Below are positions 46,494-56,035 of a stretch of DNA of 64,000 nucleotides, in pieces. Origin of the DNA: Wallacemonas rigidus (Eukaryota > Euglenozoa > Kinetoplastea > Trypanosomatida > Trypanosomatidae); contig JASAOL010000555.1 in the NCBI GenBank assembly GCA_030849045.1, positions 1-64,000 of the forward strand, read 5' to 3'. Below the pieces are notes generated by a model, which was given only the letters and a program-made list of their open reading frames with translations, searched no databases and was not told the DNA's origin. Numbering within the stretch: the stretch's first letter is position 1; every line of letters begins with the position of its first letter. The position numbers and the translations under genes are program-made.

Positions 46494-47786
46494 ATGTCAG
46501 GGCACGCAGCCGGGGCAACTCTTTCCGCTGCTCCACAAGGTCGGAGCCAGTTGCTGTACTGGATTAACGGGCTGTGCAACTCGGACTACCCGGCCGTTGA
46601 GTCTCTTCGTGATGGGGCCGCCTACTGCACCATATTGGAGGCTGCGGTCAACCGAATCGCTGAAAACTGCCAGACTGTGAGGGCGAAGGATGCGAGTGCG
46701 GCATCACAACGAGCGCAGCGCGCCAGTACGATCGTAGCTCGGCTCGACTGGTCGGCTACCTCGCATGTCTGCAGCGATGTCGACCCTACTCTGGACTCCA
46801 TCGTGGTCAGTGCATCGTGCCGCAAGAACATGGAGGTGCTGCTGGAGATGACAACGCATTGCATTCCACCAGACCACGCGCGCAGCTTTGACGTCGAGCG
46901 CATGGCCCGCGGGCGGTTTCAAGATCATATCCAGTTCCTTCAGTGGCTGTACCAGTTCATGGCCAAGGTGCTTTCGACATACTCCAAGAGCGCGTTGCAA
47001 GAGGCCATGACTGCGCCTTCTGGCGTCGAAGGTGTAAAGCTAAATCGGACGATGCGCATGCGCCAACGAACAGCTTCTGCGCGGAGCAGCAGCGCCAGCG
47101 ACATCCGCGCACGCCTTCGAGAAGACCGACCTGTGGGCACGTCCGTGCCGGCGCACCACGCAACACGCGATACAGTGCGGGACAGCCACATCCACGGTGA
47201 CCGTCAGTACGAGCATGAGGACACTGTCGTGATGGATAAACAAGAATCAATTCCCGACGAGAGAGCACATACAAGCACCCCCACGCCGCCGGTGTCGGCA
47301 CCAACACGCGATAGTCGTCGTGGCGCCACGCCGTCAACAGCATCGGCTGCCGGATCACCAGCGGCGGCACCCGTGTTCTGGGACAGAGGTGCCTCTACCG
47401 TGCCAGCGGCGCTGAAACCCATGCTTCTCGAACTGCGCCGTGAGGTGGAGCAGACCGAGGCGCTCGTGCTCTACGTCTGTGAGACATACCAACGAAACTT
47501 GACGCACAACGGCAGCACACCCAATGCCGTTGCCACCGCACCGAGTGAGCTTGTGTGTACGTGCCTGACACGTGAACCTGCTCTGATGCCCGTACCCGCT
47601 CCTACGGTGTCCCTCAGCGAACTGGGCCTACTCTTAGACGAACGCGACAACTTAGCGCACCTGTACGAGCGCATCCATCTACTTCTTGTTCAGTGCGAGC
47701 AAAGGTACAACACATCGCCTCTCCTGCGGGAACTGCGGATGCTTTTTCAACCGACGTCAGGTCCCCTGCCATCAGAAGCGCAATAG
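46494..47786 (+). CDS. EB1-like (MAPRE) microtubule plus-end protein
   Basis: The 430-residue protein has an N-terminal calponin-homology domain of EB1 type (about 18-158): LLYWINGLCNSDYPAVESL, then GAAYCTILEA, KNMEVLLEMT, and the diagnostic FDVERMARGRFQDHIQFLQW. Between the GAAYC block and KNMEV there is an insertion of about 40 residues not usual in EB1. A disordered Ser/Thr/Arg-rich linker (about 175-300) leads to a C-terminal coil and EB-homology-like region. Its parts are LRREVEQTEALVLYVCETYQ at about 312-331 and LLLDERDNLAHLYERIHLLL at about 380-399. EB1 proteins track growing microtubule ends and recruit partners through the C-terminal domain. There is no C-terminal EEY-type tail. Localisation at flagellar tip or spindle is inference. 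Confidence 0.82.
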   Translation: MSGHAAGATLSAAPQGRSQLLYWINGLCNSDYPAVESLRDGAAYCTILEAAVNRIAENCQTVRAKDASAASQRAQRASTIVARLDWSATSHVCSDVDPTLDSIVVSASCRKNMEVLLEMTTHCIPPDHARSFDVERMARGRFQDHIQFLQWLYQFMAKVLSTYSKSALQEAMTAPSGVEGVKLNRTMRMRQRTASARSSSASDIRARLREDRPVGTSVPAHHATRDTVRDSHIHGDRQYEHEDTVVMDKQESIPDERAHTSTPTPPVSAPTRDSRRGATPSTASAAGSPAAAPVFWDRGASTVPAALKPMLLELRREVEQTEALVLYVCETYQRNLTHNGSTPNAVATAPSELVCTCLTREPALMPVPAPTVSLSELGLLLDERDNLAHLYERIHLLLVQCEQRYNTSPLLRELRMLFQPTSGPLPSEAQ

Positions 47787-48306
47787 ACAGCCCTACAGAG
47801 CGGATGGACATACTTGTAAGCACATACACACACGCGTTCCGCCCACCTTGACGATTATTCCACACATACTGTTGCAACCTCATAGAGACAAACAACGTAA
47901 ACATGATAATATATATGACCAAATGAATACAGGATCAAATCTGCTCACTCAGTCTTCGCTTCTTCTGACTTCACCAGACGTGAGCTCACCCATTTCCCTT
48001 CGTGCTCGCCTCTGTTGTGGTGTGTACGCGCGCGCGGTGAGTGCGCAGAAGAAGACAGAACAACACCCCCGATTTATGCCAAACATGCTTTTCCTCGCAC
48101 CTCTTCGACGCTTGTCTTGTTCACTCTCCTGTCCCTTTCTTTGGTATCGTCGGCCCTTTCCTCGCGTTTGCACCAACACGTCGCGCAGGGGGAGCAAGGC
48201 CGGCACCGCAGATTCAAAAGAAAAGGCAGAAACAGTATAAAGGACTTTGCCATTCCGTTGTCTGCGTGCGCGCACCCCGAGTACGAGTGCTTTCTGGCAG
48301 AAAAAC
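47787..48306. other. Intergenic spacer
   Basis: CA-rich sequence near 47825 and pyrimidine-rich sequence at 48085-48170 lead into the next gene. An in-frame upstream Met at 48247 exists. No separate gene seen. Confidence 0.6.
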
Positions 48307-50709
48307 ATGTTTTCCCGGAACACATGGCGTGGTGAACTACGAGGCTCTCCCCAAACCAACCAACCCCCTCTTCCTCCAAATACGGCAGCCGCAAGACTGG
48401 TGCATCCCATCAGTCTCTCCACGCGCAGGAGACGCCGCAAACGGTGTTTTCTTTGCGCGCTGCTTATCGTGGTACCTCTTGTGGTGACCTTCACTGTTCT
48501 GCCTCGCCGTTGGGACTTGCCGGATGAGAATCGCACAAGTAGCGGCGAGGCGTTGCGTACGTGCGATGATTTGCTGCGGCTTCCTGGCGACGTGGGCTTC
48601 TCCCGTCCGCCGCTCGAAAGCACAGTCTTGCTACTGTTCGACTCTAACCACACCCACATCGCGTCGGCCACGGGGAGTGACGCTGATGGTACTCTGTTAC
48701 AACGGTGGTTTGAGACCGTGTCGGAGGCGTTTCTTTCTGTGCGGGCGCCGATACGGAACGTGACGACAACTGCAGCATCTGAGCAGACGGACCCGGCACC
48801 GTTTCTGGCGAACACTGCGGCCACAGCATGGGTGGTGGATCGTGCCCGTCGTGAGGCGGTGCCTCTGAAGATCGACGTTGTCTACACGTACGTGAATCAG
48901 TCCACACCTGCCTTTGCGTCGCGACTTCACCAGCGTGGTAGTAGCGCGGTACACACCAAATTTTTCCGAGACTGGGGAGAGCTGCGGTACTCCCTACGCT
49001 CTCTATGGCACGCTGCCATGGACCCCACTAACGCTGCGTTTCGCTTGCAGCATCAGGCGCGGCGTGCACGCGATGAGCGTGCGTTGGCAGCTCTTGGTCT
49101 CACTGCGCGCGCTCACGTCTCCACGCACACCACGCGCTCCTGCTCTTTTGCCGCGCCGTTCTCTGTGGTACGACGTGTCATCTTGGTAGTTGCTGCGGAC
49201 GATCAGATCCCACACTGGCTCTCCACCGATCCTGTGTGTGGTGTGGAGATTGTGCATCACGCCACGCTCTTTACCGCGGAGGAGCAGGCAAACGGCGCCC
49301 TGCCGACGTTCAACTCCCTTGCGATTGAGTCAACGCTGCACCGTATCCCCGGCCTGTCACGGTTCTGGTGGTACTTCAACAACGACATGCTTCTGGGCCA
49401 ACCTGTTAGCTTCTTCGACTTGTTCCGACCTCTCTCACCACCTCGGCAACGCACACACTTTCAGTCGTATACGGCGGATGTTGGCGCGGAGAACACGCCT
49501 GCTGACATCTCGCGAACGCTGCCACGAGGCTGTGCCGCCTTGTGGATGGAGCCGCTTATCCACAGCGACCACAGCAATGCCTTTTCGATAGATCTTCTCC
49601 CCCAACTTGATCGCATGACGTGGTCTTCTTACCTGCAGTCCATGGCTGACCCGTTTCTGTCCGACAGCTTGGTACACACCGTCGACCGCACAAAGCGCTG
49701 TGTTGTGGAGGCGATGAGTGCCCCCGCCAAAGAACGCTCTCCGTGGCGCACGACAACGTTCATCACGCCAAACTCCGTGCGACCGCCGTTAGCGTGTCGG
49801 CACGCCTTGAACCTGCACGCACACTACGTAACCAAGACGTCCCTGGAAGGCGTGCCACCAACAATGATGTACGCTCATCTGCCGCAGCTCATTGATACGG
49901 CGCTCTTCGCCCGTATGCTCGAGGACCCAGTCGATGGACTGACGGACGAGGCCCGGCGGATTCGCCTCTCTTTTCATCGCGATCTAAACAACTTCTCACC
50001 TGTGCACGTCTACGGTTACTACGCCCTGGCCATGCGGCGGGCGGTGGAGCGAGACCTATGGCGGCGTCTCCGCCACACCATGCCAGCCGCGGTATCGTCG
50101 CAGAACACTCGCTTTCTGGGGAGGGATGCCACCACCACCACCACAGAGTCTTTCGCCTTTTGCCAAGCCTGCCCTCTCTGCACGCACACCAACGCCGTCA
50201 ACCTACAGCACCCAGAGCTCTACCTCGAGCTAGCAGCGTGGTGGCCCCGGAAGACGTCTCTTTCAACTGCTGACGCTCTGAGGTGCCGGGCGGATGTTCT
50301 CAGCGGCGATGACAAGGCAGCCGAAAGGTTGAAGCGCCACTATCTGAGCCTTGTTGGTCGGCACGAACAGGCAGCGGACGAAGCAACCATCACTCATCTG
50401 GACAGTGAGCGTCTTCCTGGGCTGCTCGCCGACGTTTTTCACCACGTCAATGACGGCATCCTGCGATTCCTCATGATTGAGGACCTTCTTCAGCTCGCCA
50501 TGAAAGTTTACTTGATGGAAGCATCCACACAACAATCGAACCCGCCGCCTCTCTTCACCACCATAAACGACGACATACCGCACGAGTACGTTCAATCCGC
50601 ACTGTCTGACCCGCACAGCTGGCATTCACACGCGAGATTGTTCGGCCGCCTTCTGCGCCTGTCCTCTTACCATGGCGACACTCGATGCCCTTTCGAGCGT
50701 ATCGACTGA
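48307..50709 (+). CDS. Stealth-family (GNPTAB-like) hexose-1-phosphate transferase
   Basis: The 800-residue product is a type II membrane protein: basic N-terminus (TRRRRRKRC at 39-47), one hydrophobic anchor (about 48-64), then a luminal region. It carries Stealth-family blocks. CR1 is KIDVVYTYVNQSTPAF (188-203). CR2 is FRDWGELRYSLRSLW (220-234), RRVILVVAADDQIPHWL (289-305) and PTFNSLAIESTLHRIPGL with FWWYFNNDMLLGQP (333-366). Further His-containing blocks follow. Stealth proteins transfer hexose-1-phosphate or GlcNAc-1-phosphate, as in human GNPTAB and bacterial capsule enzymes. In a trypanosomatid the obvious, unproven role is phosphoglycan assembly in the Golgi. A Cys pair in FCQACPLC (about 618-625) may bind metal or form disulphides. 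A longer form from Met at 48247 is possible; MFSRNTWRG is preferred because it leaves a conventional short cytosolic tail. Confidence 0.85.
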   Translation: MFSRNTWRGELRGSPQTNQPPLPPNTAAARLVHPISLSTRRRRRKRCFLCALLIVVPLVVTFTVLPRRWDLPDENRTSSGEALRTCDDLLRLPGDVGFSRPPLESTVLLLFDSNHTHIASATGSDADGTLLQRWFETVSEAFLSVRAPIRNVTTTAASEQTDPAPFLANTAATAWVVDRARREAVPLKIDVVYTYVNQSTPAFASRLHQRGSSAVHTKFFRDWGELRYSLRSLWHAAMDPTNAAFRLQHQARRARDERALAALGLTARAHVSTHTTRSCSFAAPFSVVRRVILVVAADDQIPHWLSTDPVCGVEIVHHATLFTAEEQANGALPTFNSLAIESTLHRIPGLSRFWWYFNNDMLLGQPVSFFDLFRPLSPPRQRTHFQSYTADVGAENTPADISRTLPRGCAALWMEPLIHSDHSNAFSIDLLPQLDRMTWSSYLQSMADPFLSDSLVHTVDRTKRCVVEAMSAPAKERSPWRTTTFITPNSVRPPLACRHALNLHAHYVTKTSLEGVPPTMMYAHLPQLIDTALFARMLEDPVDGLTDEARRIRLSFHRDLNNFSPVHVYGYYALAMRRAVERDLWRRLRHTMPAAVSSQNTRFLGRDATTTTTESFAFCQACPLCTHTNAVNLQHPELYLELAAWWPRKTSLSTADALRCRADVLSGDDKAAERLKRHYLSLVGRHEQAADEATITHLDSERLPGLLADVFHHVNDGILRFLMIEDLLQLAMKVYLMEASTQQSNPPPLFTTINDDIPHEYVQSALSDPHSWHSHARLFGRLLRLSSYHGDTRCPFERID

Positions 50710-51151
50710 AAGCTGCTCTCTCTTCCGTTTTAACCCGTGGATCTCTGCTGCGCGTCAGTGCCTCATCTACACAGTCGAACCACTCCCTCGGTCGCTGCGC
50801 TGTTTTCCGCTTTGCATCCTCATCACTCACACATTACGTATCGAGACGAAGCGTGTACCAGAAACACACACACACACACACCACCGGTGACATCCGCAGA
50901 CACGCTTCCAGCCTTACTGCAAACAAACGCAGAGGCACATGCGCTTCGACCTGCTTATATCGTAGTACTGATCACGCCTGATGGGCTCACGTCGTCACGC
51001 TCTCAGCCCACAAAAGACAACAACATCGACGACCTCCACGCCGACCACCCAATCCACGTATATCTTTGTCTTTCCCTTCTACGTCTTTTCGCATTATGCC
51101 TTCCTTTGTCCCTTTCTCGCCGGCAGCCAGCATCATCTTTGTTCAATACGC
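50710..51151. other. Intergenic spacer
   Basis: A CA repeat lies at 50866-50881. A pyrimidine-rich stretch at about 51065-51120 precedes the next gene. The in-frame extension of that gene to 50981 translates this tract and is judged leader. Confidence 0.6.
51065..51130 (+). promoter_or_regulatory. Trans-splice tract and acceptor before the Ser-rich gene
   Basis: A C/T-rich stretch ends in GGCAGCCAG (AG pairs at 51125-51126 and 51129-51130), and the ATG at 51152 follows about 21 nt later. This decides against the upstream Met at 50981. Confidence 0.55.
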
Positions 51152-52747
51152 ATGAACACGAGCGCTGCGCTCGGCAGCCTGCCTGAACCGTCGTCCGTGC
51201 ATGGAGCAGGCCACGCATGGCCGCCCTACCAGCGCGGTACCTCTGCTTTGGTGGCAGTGCCAGGCGCGGTAGACACAGTGGCAACACCCCGCGCCTTGGC
51301 TATCGACTACCAGCGTCGACTGCGGGCGCGAGGTGTGACTTCTGCAGAGAACTACTCATCGTTTTCGTCGCGTGGTCGCGAGAGCCTGTACAGCTCTGCG
51401 ATATCTCGCGGCTCTTCATTGTACGTCGATCACTCTTCACGGCGTGACAGTGTGATCACCTCACCACAGTCTGAGCTGCAGGCGGTGCGCGCGCTTTTGC
51501 AGAGCGCGCAGCGTGAACTTGATCGTCTCGCGATGATGGAGTCACGCACCCGCCGCACACAAGCTGACAGCCGGCAGCAGCTAGACCTCAGTGGCCGCGA
51601 GAGAGGCGGTTCTCTTGTATCCGCAGACGCCTCTCCACCACCTTCTCAAAGTCCACCGATGATGATAATGCACAACCCGCACAGGAGTCGTCTTGAGCGT
51701 CTCGCCCAGGGGTGTGACTGCACGCCATCGTCGCCATCGGCCTCTTCATCTACCGTCTCTTCTCGCCCACTGTCGAGAGCGCGTGCACCAAGTGTGGAGG
51801 GTTCCCGCGCACACGATGAGCGCAGCGCGTCGTACTTTTCCGCCGTGTCACGCAGCACATCTTCCTCTCCTTCTCCGGCATCTCCCTCTTTGCCACACTC
51901 ACCTCTTGCGTGTGCGAAAGAGGGCACAAAGACGCCCATTGCGCTGCCGCCCAGCACTCAACACGTGCCGGACAGTGCCAGCGGAAAAGTTCCTGTCCCT
52001 CGTGTGACCTCTTCGACCCAGTTCACGATGATGCCGACCAAGTCATCAAGCGTACCCTTTAGCGACGACGCGCTCGATCGGTACGAGCGCTTCTACCGGC
52101 AGCGGCATCGTCTGCAGCACGCGCACAAGCGACGCGCCGCCGCGAAGGCAACCGCCACGTCACCACGCCGGCACCCAGGTCCACATCCTTCCGTTCACAC
52201 TCTGCGGTGTCTGACCTCCCCGCACGCCCCTGCCCCACTCTCTGACAGCCCTCACCGTACCGACGCGGGTCGTGAGGGTAGTACACGGCATCACAGCCTC
52301 AGCCCACGCACGCGCGGTGATGGTCACACGGAGGGAGACACGACTCTCTTGGAGCAGGTTGAGCAGTGGCCACAGCGATTGCGTCGGTTCAGCACGGACA
52401 GCAGCTTCACTGCCAGCGAGGCGGATGTCGACCACCTGGATACACCACCGCTCCGCGCGCACGGCACACGAGCTCGAGAGGGTGTCCACCAAGCGCTGCC
52501 ACTCTACGACCCTCTTGAAGCAGCAGATGTTCTCACTGACGCAAGCGGTGCGCACCTCGAACGAGCTGACCCGCACGCAGTGGAGCACGTGAACATCAAC
52601 GCTGCTGAGGAGGATGACGACACCGCTTATTTGATGCGTTTGCGGGCGCGTATGGCCAGTCAACGGGCGGAGTGGCTGCGAGTGCATCAACAGGAGCGCC
52701 TGTCCTTGACCCCACTCCTTCGCACCCCACGAGACGAAGCCAAGTGA
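51152..52747 (+). CDS. Hypothetical Ser/Arg/His-rich protein
   Basis: This 531-residue protein of unknown family is largely disordered (Ser, Pro, Arg, His, Thr). Short segments look structured: PRALAIDYQRRLRARGVTSA near 46-65, SELQAVRALLQSAQRELDRL near 105-124 (a short coil), ALDRYERFYRQRHRLQHAHK near 307-326, and the C-terminal YLMRLRARMASQRAEWLRVH near 490-509. Many Ser-Pro and Arg-x-x-Ser sites make it a likely phosphoprotein. No signal peptide remains if translation starts at 51152. The apparent hydrophobic stretch upstream of this Met is translated pyrimidine tract. Function unknown. Confidence 0.7.
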   Translation: MNTSAALGSLPEPSSVHGAGHAWPPYQRGTSALVAVPGAVDTVATPRALAIDYQRRLRARGVTSAENYSSFSSRGRESLYSSAISRGSSLYVDHSSRRDSVITSPQSELQAVRALLQSAQRELDRLAMMESRTRRTQADSRQQLDLSGRERGGSLVSADASPPPSQSPPMMIMHNPHRSRLERLAQGCDCTPSSPSASSSTVSSRPLSRARAPSVEGSRAHDERSASYFSAVSRSTSSSPSPASPSLPHSPLACAKEGTKTPIALPPSTQHVPDSASGKVPVPRVTSSTQFTMMPTKSSSVPFSDDALDRYERFYRQRHRLQHAHKRRAAAKATATSPRRHPGPHPSVHTLRCLTSPHAPAPLSDSPHRTDAGREGSTRHHSLSPRTRGDGHTEGDTTLLEQVEQWPQRLRRFSTDSSFTASEADVDHLDTPPLRAHGTRAREGVHQALPLYDPLEAADVLTDASGAHLERADPHAVEHVNINAAEEDDDTAYLMRLRARMASQRAEWLRVHQQERLSLTPLLRTPRDEAK

Positions 52748-53125
52748 ACTGTACCTTTTCCCACACATGAATAGACTAGATCACTGAAGACATCAACGAC
52801 GAAAAGTAAAAATAAAAAATAGAGCAGATAGAGACAGAGAGAGAGAGACAGAAGGCAAAAGAAGGGAGCCGCGTGAGCCACTTCGACTACACAACTCACG
52901 CGCACCGCCTCGCTGGCATGAAGTGGCTTTCTTATTGATGCCTCGTGGCGGCGGAGTGCATGGGAGCCCTTCTCCACTGCCATCGCAGCACATGCGCAGT
53001 CACATCCCTTTCACCCATGTATCGCCTGTTCCCACTTGCTTCGCCTCTCATCCTGCTCTTTCTTCGGTGCTTCCTGCCACGGGCGGTGTACCCAGATGCA
53101 AACAGGACGCGTACGAAGCCCAACG
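52748..53125. other. Intergenic spacer
   Basis: A GA-repeat stretch (52825-52850) lies in the 3' flank. A pyrimidine-rich stretch (53010-53075) leads to the EDEM-like gene. No gene seen. Confidence 0.6.
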
Positions 53126-55384
53126 ATGCGAGGCGCCATCCGCTTCTCACGGCTTTTAGTGCCGCTGATGGTGTGGCTAGCCCTCACCTTGTCCACGGTA
53201 ACCTCCAAACTGGTAGTCCCATCTGCACACGCGTCGCCGCGGGAAACCCCTGACTCGTCGCTCATGTCATCAGCGTCGTCATGCAGGCCGCTTCATCCGA
53301 TTCAGGAGGAGATGCTGCCGTTCGTGCACGACATGCTCACTGACGCGTACCACGCGTACTTTGAAAACGCATTTCCCCACGATGTGCTCCGTACACTCGC
53401 ACCGGAGGACTGGCGTGAGCAGCTCGGCGGATACGGTCTGACGCTCATCGATGCTCTTGACATGCTCGCAATCATGGGCCGTCATGATGTCTTCCGCCGG
53501 ACGGCGAGGTGGCTGGAGGAAAATGTAAACTTCGACATTGATGTGACCGTCTCTGCTTTTGAGACGAACATTCGCACGGTCGGTGGATTGCTTTCCGCGC
53601 ATCTCCTTTACGAAGAAGGCATCGTACCTGTGGTCAAGGAGGAGCACGACTACCAAGGCGGCCTCCTGGTGCTCGCGGTAGACATGGGTCTGCGCCTACT
53701 TCAGACGTACAAATCGGCTCTCGGTCTCCTCTTCAACTCGGTGAACTTGATGAAAGGCGTGTCGCACAACGAGACGGACACGGTTGCAAACGCCGCGGCG
53801 GGTACTTTTTCAGTGGAGATGATGCTTCTCAGTCGGCTCACGAACGATCCGCGGTTCGAGACGGCAGGGCGATGGTCTCAGCAGCTGATGCACGACCTGC
53901 GTGTGCGGCACACCTCGCTCATGGGCGACCACATTCGCGGCCACGACGGCGTGTGGGTTGGCCAGCAAACCTCCGTCGGCACCGCGGTCGACAGCACAGT
54001 CGAGTACAACCTCAAGTCCCACGTGTTGACCGGTGATGTGGATGAGTGGGAGCGGTATGAGGTGCAGCGGCGAGCCTTGCACAAGTTCATTGGCCGCAAT
54101 GGCTTCTATCTTCACGCGTCGTGCGTGACACCTACGCGGTGGACGATCACCGTTCATGAGTCCCTCGCTTCCTTCTATCCTGGTCTCCTTCTCCTCGGCG
54201 GGCAGCGGCGTGAGGCGAGCACGCTCGTATGGACGACGCACGCGTTGTGGCGCCGTCACGGTGCGCTACCGGAGATGACAGACGTTCACAGCGGCCGACC
54301 TGTTCACACGTCCGAGTCGTACCCGCTGCGTCCTGAGCACATTGAGTCTATCTACCACATGTACCGCGCGACGCGCGACCCGGCGTACTTACACATGGGG
54401 CGGGAGGCTGCCATCGCACTTCATCTCCGCACGCGCACGGCCTTTGGCTTTTCCACTCTCAAAAATGTGGAGCGGGTCGACGGCCGTTTTGGCTTGCAGG
54501 GTGATATGGAGTCTTTCCTCCTGACGGAAACATTCAAGTATCTCTATTTGCTTTTCGACGAGTGCCATCCACTGCACCTCGCCGACGCGTCGCTCTTTGA
54601 CGAGCCCAGCGACGAAAGCGTCAAGGGGAAGCCGAATCGCAGCAGTACGGTCGGATGGGTGTTCACCACCGAGGCCCATCCCATCCCCAACCGCTTAGAG
54701 TGGTGGGAAGAGTCTGCCCCGTGGCAGCGACATGCCCAAGCGCGCGCCGAGCGCCGCCAATCGACAGACCGTTCTTCGTCACGGGAGACGTCTTCGCCTC
54801 GTGCCTCAAACGTGGCCTCGGAGAGACAGGCCAAGCGGCCCCCGTACGGTGCGCTCTTTCCCGTCCTTCACAGTAACGAGACCGCCGACGCCTTCGCTCA
54901 ACTGTCGACGACTGACACCGATGACGTGGAAAAACGAGGTGAACTGCTGCGCACCATCGTCTGGGAATCCGTGAACGGTAACGAGCGTGTGCACTTGGCG
55001 ACGGAAAAAAAGATCAATCTTCTCGAATGCCTTTCTGACCGTGCTCGACCGTACGGGGAGAGCACGTGGGAAACCCGATACCGTCACGTTCACGGTTTGC
55101 GGAAGCAGGTGGAGAGGGAGCTTCTGGCCGGCGGTCTGCGCGGCGGCTTTACGTCTTGGAATGGCGTCAACAAGCGAGAGGACGCGTGTCGAGGTGCCTC
55201 GCACTGGCCACGCACAGCGGATAACACATCTTCCACTTCGGCGACGAACGAGGAGGTGGCAGCGGCCTTGAAGGCGGAGGAGCAGACGATCCAGTACGAG
55301 TACTTCTGCTCGAATCATCTCTTCAAGGATACCGAGTTCCTGACACATTCGCTCAACTATATGCAAGATGAAAGGCTACAGTGA
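53126..55384 (+). CDS. EDEM-like GH47 protein of ER quality control
   Basis: The 752-residue product has a signal peptide (about 1-28, RLLVPLMVWLALTLSTVTS) and a glycoside hydrolase 47 domain (about 60-515). Family blocks seen are MLTDAYHAYFENAFPHDVL, GGYGLTLIDALDMLAIMG, FDIDVTVSAFETNIRTVGGL, the EDEM-type SALGLLFNSVNLMKG, SLASFYPGLLLLGGQ, RPEHIESIYHMYRATRDPAY and the terminal VFTTEAHPIPNR. EDEM proteins trim or bind mannose on misfolded glycoproteins and route them to degradation. The 235-residue tail includes a Ser/Arg-rich insert (about 535-560) and a Cys-containing end (EYFCSNHLFKDTEF). The start at 53126 follows an acceptor-like CAG at 53103-53105. Upstream Mets at 53036 and 53096 would bury the signal peptide. 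No ER-retention tetrapeptide is present. Confidence 0.88.
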   Translation: MRGAIRFSRLLVPLMVWLALTLSTVTSKLVVPSAHASPRETPDSSLMSSASSCRPLHPIQEEMLPFVHDMLTDAYHAYFENAFPHDVLRTLAPEDWREQLGGYGLTLIDALDMLAIMGRHDVFRRTARWLEENVNFDIDVTVSAFETNIRTVGGLLSAHLLYEEGIVPVVKEEHDYQGGLLVLAVDMGLRLLQTYKSALGLLFNSVNLMKGVSHNETDTVANAAAGTFSVEMMLLSRLTNDPRFETAGRWSQQLMHDLRVRHTSLMGDHIRGHDGVWVGQQTSVGTAVDSTVEYNLKSHVLTGDVDEWERYEVQRRALHKFIGRNGFYLHASCVTPTRWTITVHESLASFYPGLLLLGGQRREASTLVWTTHALWRRHGALPEMTDVHSGRPVHTSESYPLRPEHIESIYHMYRATRDPAYLHMGREAAIALHLRTRTAFGFSTLKNVERVDGRFGLQGDMESFLLTETFKYLYLLFDECHPLHLADASLFDEPSDESVKGKPNRSSTVGWVFTTEAHPIPNRLEWWEESAPWQRHAQARAERRQSTDRSSSRETSSPRASNVASERQAKRPPYGALFPVLHSNETADAFAQLSTTDTDDVEKRGELLRTIVWESVNGNERVHLATEKKINLLECLSDRARPYGESTWETRYRHVHGLRKQVERELLAGGLRGGFTSWNGVNKREDACRGASHWPRTADNTSSTSATNEEVAAALKAEEQTIQYEYFCSNHLFKDTEFLTHSLNYMQDERLQ

Positions 55385-56035
55385 CAGACACGCCTTCGGC
55401 TCTCTCTCCTTTTTTTTTTTTTGTGGCGTGTGTGTGTTTTTCGCTCACAACAAGACTGTGCCCGCCACCGCGTTTTTCGAAAACAAAAAAAAAACTAGAG
55501 AGCCATCCCAGTACGCCGCAAGAAACACACATTCACACAAACACGCACGCACACACACACAAAAAAAAAAAAAATCTCTGAAAAAAAACAACGATAAAAA
55601 TATAGATGACGATACGCCACCTCACAGTGTGCTGACCTGATCAAGGCAAGGCCTCTGTCAGCGTGCGGAAATGCCAATGCAGACCGTGTGGCGCCGCCAC
55701 CTGACCTCTCGACGAGCAACAAGGGACGTTTTTCTGACCAGCCTGCACTTCACCACTGCTCCGTGGTCTATGTATCACACTCAATTTTTCTTCACTATCG
55801 TGCTTGCTGATTTTCACTTCATTGTCCTCCCACCTTTCGTTTCGCATAGTATTAATTCCCTTCTCTGTGCTCTGTTCTCCTTGCTCGTTCGTTTTTCTAT
55901 TTTACTTCCATCTCTCTCTCTCCCTCTTTCTGTACACGCGCGATATAGGACAAGTCTTGTACACGTAGTACACAAACAAGTTTTATTCGTCTAGGAAAAG
56001 CTTCTCTTTTTCTCTCCTTTTTCACTGTTAAGTGC
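55385..56035. other. Intergenic spacer with homopolymers
   Basis: A T13 run (55410-55422), A-rich runs (55484-55494, 55561-55574, 55582-55589) and a CA repeat (55538-55560) lie soon after the EDEM stop. C/T-rich sequence at 55865-55935 and 56005-56025 precedes the LRR gene. No gene seen. Confidence 0.6.
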
